From Artemia franciscana (lineage: Eukaryota > Arthropoda > Branchiopoda > Anostraca > Artemiidae), in NCBI RefSeq assembly GCF_032884065.1, contig NC_088863.1:61821512-61885511 (forward strand): DNA of 64,000 bases. Reading direction: 5' to 3'. Positions within the stretch are counted from its first letter, which is position 1. Each line of letters begins with the position of its first letter. The translations under genes were made by a program, and so were the position numbers. This document shows positions 61,401 to 64,000 of the stretch, in pieces. The notes below the pieces were generated by a model that did not search any database, had not been told where the DNA came from, and saw nothing but the letters and a program-made list of their open reading frames with translations.

Positions 61401-62652
61401 GAGCAGAAAATTAAGCCATTTTATACAACAGGTCAAATCCTAAATAGGCTAGTCAACCAGTTACCCTTAACTTTCCCCGGAAGTCAAGAGCTAATCCTTT
61501 TTGTCTTGCACCTAATACTTTCCAGGCTGAAAAGTATCTTCAAACTTTCATCTTTTATTTGAAAGTAGCCATTTTCAAGACTTCTAGCTCATGCTTGTCC
61601 ATTTTGTTGTCTAAACTCTATCCTGGTGTGATTTCAAGTGGAACTTCCAACGTCCTTCTAGTCAAAGTTCGACGTTCTGTTGCTTTTCGCCATAGACTTT
61701 TGACGTTGCCAGTCGCCGTTCATAGTTTCGTTCGAATAAAAACGGAAATAAGCACAACGGTGAACGTATCGATCATCAAACATTGATTTTAAGCTAAAGG
61801 GCGTTCAAAAAAGTGATCAAAATTGCAGCCTTTTTTTTCTTTTCTCAACTTTCTTTTTTTCCAATTTTTTTATGTTTTCTTCCAATCTAGTACTCCTTCT
61901 TGTACAATCCATTGCACAATAGTTGGTATTCCATACCTGCCATTGTAATTTTTTTCTCTCTTTTCATTTTATTTTTCTTCTTTCAATTCAGTATTCTTTC
62001 TTGTAAAATCCAGTGTACGACACTGAGTATACCGCGCCTGCCGTTTGTAATTTCTGTTTCTTTTTTTCTGCGTTTTCTGCATTGATATTAAAAAAAAAAA
62101 TTCACGTCAATTAATGAATTGTGCGTGGTGCGAAACCTAGATGGACTGACCGGCTTATGTTGGATGACCAGCAGTAAATTTATGTGCTTACATTATCTTG
62201 CCTGAATCTTAGACCGACGAGGGTGAAGTACGACTATAATTTTTAATTTTTACATTTGTTTGACGGGAACATAAATCTGGCTGTTTGAGCTTGTGAGTAG
62301 CCGTTTTAAAAAATCATTCATTCATTCATGTTGGGTAAGTTTGATTCTTTTGAAGTCTTATTGTCTTTCATAGTGATAAGATATTAATTTTTCAGGGCTT
62401 TTAAATCTTCGTGGGTCAGATATTCCTTACAATCCATTATTTTTTTCCTTTGTTGTGGTTTGTCCAGATGGTCGACTGCATTTATTTGTTGATTCTGACA
62501 AAGTTACGGTGGCAGTTCGACAGCATCTCCATCTGGAGCCGGGATCATTCGTGGAGATCGATATCAGAGAATCAGGAGCCGAAGGCATTGCTTTAGATGT
62601 CAAAGTAGAGTTACATGCCTATGAGGAACTCAAAGATTTTATTCATTCAATG
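46304..62652 (+). CDS. XPNPEP1: Xaa-Pro aminopeptidase 1, N-terminal 291 residues in five exons (partial gene)
   Basis: The enzyme removes an N-terminal residue when proline is next to it. It is a cytosolic, dimeric, metal-dependent M24 peptidase of about 620 residues in animals. The five exons (46304-46433, 47967-48135, 51736-51972, 57702-57797, 62396-62652) join without a stop, with junction phases 0, 1, 1, 1 and the last donor in phase 0. The product starts [16 protein letters not shown] and contains [38 protein letters not shown] and [12 protein letters not shown], all matching animal XPNPEP1 in order. Visible are the creatinase-like domain I (about 1-160) and most of domain II. The catalytic domain with its metal ligands lies beyond 64000. 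Cytosolic location is inferred from the short start without a signal or mitochondrial leader. Introns are 1.5-5.7 kb and full of repeats, yet all splice sites are canonical. Confidence 0.95.
46557..47050. repeat. Intron 1 segment duplicated in intron 2 (copy 1)
   Basis: Matches 50152-50645 in the same orientation with scattered substitutions and small deletions, for example 'cattttgaggcacctttttt' and 'ctggttgagggtatattcct' in both. A third, short copy of the first 80 bp lies at about 51112-51190. Several copies are preceded by 'aaaaagtggaaaaatatg'. Confidence 0.9.
47967..48135 (+). CDS. XPNPEP1: XPNPEP1 exon 2 of the visible coding set
   Basis: Acceptor accgttag, donor gtaacg (phase 1). It encodes [19 protein letters not shown] and [20 protein letters not shown], the most conserved part of domain I. 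The donor is weaker than consensus (C at +5). Confidence 0.92.
49880..50085. repeat. Intron 2 direct duplication (copies at 49880 and 50648)
   Basis: 'ataaggtgggaagcaataat' occurs at 49880 and 50652. The two 200-bp blocks match through 'gagtcagatcctcctaccct'. The block repeated from intron 1 lies between them, so the order is a-b-a with a further partial b. Confidence 0.9.
50150..50850. repeat. Intron 2 mosaic: second copies of both duplicated blocks
   Basis: Holds the second copy of the 46557 block (50152-50645) joined directly to the second copy of the 49880 block (50648-50850). The joint follows 'agaatcttgtcattcttgtt', which in the intron 1 copy continues into unrelated sequence. Confidence 0.88.
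51494..51640. repeat. Possible tRNA-related SINE fragment in intron 2
   Basis: It is GC-richer than its surroundings. 'gggttcgatct' on the + strand and 'gggttcgagcc' on the - strand both resemble Pol III B boxes, and a 'gatacaatacaataat' tail follows. I cannot fold a tRNA from it, so this is a weak call. Confidence 0.35.
51736..51972 (+). CDS. XPNPEP1: XPNPEP1 exon 3 of the visible coding set
   Basis: Acceptor ttaattaag, donor gtttgt (phase 1, G at the boundary). It encodes [20 protein letters not shown], then [18 protein letters not shown] and LEIYYTG. This finishes domain I and begins domain II. The GTTTGT donor departs from GTAAGT at +3. Confidence 0.92.
52270..55950 (-). pseudogene. Decayed LINE inside intron 3, antisense to XPNPEP1
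   Basis: Minus-strand reading, from high to low coordinates: an N-terminal part (55656-55375, with [18 protein letters not shown]), an endonuclease with [17 protein letters not shown] near 55160-55190, [18 protein letters not shown] and [19 protein letters not shown] (54964-54689), an RT-flanking part (54078-53884, [33 protein letters not shown]), and pieces of RT with an ADDLTV-like motif near 53390-53420. A probable 3' end with a reversed AATAAA lies at about 52290. Many frameshifts and stops are present. The order EN then RT and the motif style suggest a Jockey/CR1/I-type LINE. The 5' limit is uncertain. Confidence 0.75.
56148..56176. repeat. Adjacent T-run and G-run
   Basis: About 15 T followed directly by about 14 G. 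Homopolymer junctions like this are common sites of length error and slippage. Confidence 0.9.
56608..56832. mobile_element. hAT-type MITE in intron 3 (225 bp)
   Basis: The left end CAGTGGTTCTTAAAC is matched on the right by GTTTAAGAACCACTT, identical except for the last base. Flanking octamers are ctctaaag and ctataaag (7 of 8). The CAGTGGTTCTTAA end and 8-bp duplication are typical of non-autonomous hAT elements in animals. The interior is AT-rich and non-coding. Confidence 0.88.
57702..57797 (+). CDS. XPNPEP1: XPNPEP1 exon 4 of the visible coding set
   Basis: A 96-base exon with acceptor ttctataatag and donor gtaagt. It encodes [20 protein letters not shown], then [11 protein letters not shown]. 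The conserved tryptophan after DDIA is split, with T here and GG in the next exon. Confidence 0.93.
59340..60490 (-). pseudogene. LINE RT C-terminal remnant in intron 4, antisense
   Basis: On the minus strand, broken frames give [20 protein letters not shown], then [20 protein letters not shown] near 59350-59510, and SRIAKAQ and [15 protein letters not shown]-like pieces near 59520-59660. This is the 'tyrosine-leucine-GS', 'YGSEAW' and '[11 protein letters not shown]' end of an RTE-like reverse transcriptase. Toward 60490 the composition suggests the upstream RT and linker, but frames are badly broken. It differs from the 30-33 kb RTE and is much older. Confidence 0.7.
60602..60700 (+). pseudogene. 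Probable decayed partial copy of XPNPEP1 exon 5
   Basis: 'attaaatcttcatggttcag' followed by 'caatccagtattctttc' resembles the start of exon 5 (ttaaatcttcgtgggtcaga, then caatccattatttt). The translation LNLHGSDF corresponds to LNLRGSDI, and after a 2-base gap further residues (a CAMAGSLYL run versus CPDGRLHLF) loosely follow. No proper splice acceptor is present. Similarity is by eye and short, so this is tentative. Confidence 0.45.
60731..62060. repeat. Dispersed short repeats near exon 5 (three further copies)
   Basis: Units of about 75 bp near 60737-60810, 61885-61950 and 61983-62055 share 'attcagtattctttcttgta'-like starts and 'accgcgcctgcc' / 'ccatacctgcc' ends. Part of the 60640-60700 segment belongs to the same family. 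Between them is ordinary AT-rich intron sequence. Confidence 0.65.
62396..62652 (+). CDS. XPNPEP1: XPNPEP1 exon 5 of the visible coding set
   Basis: Acceptor aatttttcag, donor gtatga (phase 0). It encodes (W)[33 protein letters not shown] and [15 protein letters not shown], corresponding to the WLFNLRGSD region and the rest of the domain II core. No further exon of the family is recognisable before 64000, so at least 1.35 kb of the next intron lies in the window. Confidence 0.92.
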
Positions 62653-63659
62653 GTATGAACTCTTATATATTATTGTTTCACTTTTTTAAATAGATACTTG
62701 TTTCTTTTTCTCACTTTAATCTTTTTTAGTCTTAACATTTTAACAGAATGGCGTAATTCATTGCAAGAATGATTTAAAAAGGAAAAAAAAAAAAACAGTT
62801 TTGTTTTTAATTTTGTGATTTTTTTACTTTTTTTACGAGCTTCTGGAAACAACAACTTTGGTCTTGATTGATCGTCGATTTCAGTCGTCTCCTTCTCCTC
62901 CTTGATACGTAAGATTGAAGAAGAATTAACTGACTTTTTAACAGTAACTGACTCGTCAGTTTCTAAAAATTTTGATAACATTAATTTTGCTACTTTGCTC
63001 GAAAGTAGTGCTACTCAAGCTCGAGAATAGCCTGGTATAATGCTTATTATCCCTCATGGGGATGCTGAAAATTCGCTGATTTTTGGGACTTATGGATTCT
63101 TCATCCCTTCTCTTGTAAATGACTGTTCCTTTGCATTACCATTGTCTTCATATTCTTAAGATATGTCTTTCTTGGAGGACGCATCAAGTATTTCGTCACT
63201 TTGTAGATATTTCAGAATCATTTGTAATTTACCTGCTTTCTTTTTTTAAATTTAAAAAAAAAATTTAAAACTTTGTTTTTAGAATCATATGATAATTCGG
63301 AATAAAGATTTTTAATAGCTGGCTCGGGAATCCAATTATTTTCTGGTCAAATGTTCTTCTTTTTCGTATATGGCCTTCATGTCAAGGATCACTCAAGCGA
63401 AAGGATTCTCTTCTTTCTTCGCTTCTCCTTTTTTTTTTAAAGTAGTAAAACAAGTTTTGTTTTATTAAAATTTACAGTTGATCAACGGATCCGCTAATAA
63501 AACACTAGCTGTAGGAATTATGTTGCGTTGTGTCAATATTTAAACATAACTTCTCTCGTAATCTTTTAGGATTTGTTCATTGTTTTATTTATACCTAAAA
63601 TGCCCATACATCCTCACTTACTAACTACACATGAATATTATGAAGTACCCAGGACATTA

Positions 63660-64000
63660 AAATCAGTACATGTTTTTCTCCCTAGACCTGTCGTAGTTCT
63701 ATTCATACATAAACACCACGATATAAACTTTGGATGTGGCTCATATGATTGGAAATTGAACACTCTCTTTCCCTTTTAAGAGTCAAAAGTGATCAGAGGG
63801 TAACCAGCCTCCGTTTTCTTACACCTTTTCCCCTCAAATTAACCCGATCAAACCTTTGAAATAGCTATATAGATAGTGTAACGGCAAAATAACTATGCCT
63901 CTGGGGTAGACAACCCCCCAACTCCTGGGGCAAGGGCTATAAGCTTTGGTCATTGCATATTGTTAATATATAAGATTTTTATGGCACTTGGTGTTAAATT
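63660..64000 (+). repeat. Family A copy running off the right edge
   Basis: 'gtgatcagagggtaaccagc' and 'tttgaaatagctat', then 'aactatgcctctgggg' and 'gcaagggctataagctttgg', are collinear with 2850-3040 of the first copy. The 68-codon frame at 63573 ends inside it and is not an exon of XPNPEP1. Confidence 0.75.

Noticed and set aside
63573-63779. 68-codon frame preceded by an AG, considered as the next XPNPEP1 exon
   Set aside because: The peptide does not match the family and its end lies in a family A repeat.

Overview
This is eukaryotic nuclear DNA: AT-rich, with GT-AG introns, dense microsatellites and many decayed transposons, and with no bacterial gene organisation. The only host gene I can support is the 5' part of a cytosolic Xaa-Pro aminopeptidase 1 (XPNPEP1/APP1) gene on the + strand. 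Five coding exons lie between 46304 and 62652, in consistent splice phase, giving 291 residues; the catalytic metallopeptidase domain lies beyond the right edge. The protein, the mix of Helitron, RTE, mariner and hAT elements, and the large repetitive introns suggest an arthropod, possibly a crustacean. That placement is inference; nothing in the window proves the species.

Layout. 1-5.9 kb: no gene; copies of a non-coding interspersed repeat (called family A here). 5.9-17.9 kb: a dense Helitron array. At least eight elements or fragments lie in alternating orientation, joined head-to-head or tail-to-tail across (TA)n tracts. One (7785-9923) keeps a coiled-coil ORF1, a zinc-finger remnant and the C-terminal part of a PIF1-like helicase. 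The others are non-autonomous derivatives filled with a roughly 27-bp minisatellite and T-rich AGTTTTTT arrays. Two of them form a near-perfect 3.2-kb palindrome centred at 14345/14346. 18-30 kb: a CR1/Jockey-like LINE fragment, a mariner transposase remnant and long family A blocks. 30.3-33.7 kb: a nearly complete RTE-type LINE on the - strand. 33.8-46.3 kb: inverted-repeat elements, a young MITE with a perfect 8-bp target duplication, a tRNA-Leu-like SINE head and another LINE remnant. 46.3-64 kb: XPNPEP1, whose introns carry mosaic duplications, two antisense LINE remnants, a second hAT-type MITE, a probable decayed copy of the start of exon 5, and a family A copy at the right edge.

The mobile DNA forms layers. 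Helitron ends sit in or beside TA tracts, the derivatives share the same helicase stub and minisatellite junction, and older LINEs are broken by indels. The XPNPEP1 exons are intact despite this background, with clean splice sites and open frames. No wholly new biological system is demonstrated. The most unusual structure is the mirror-image Helitron array and the minisatellite-carrying Helitron derivatives within it.
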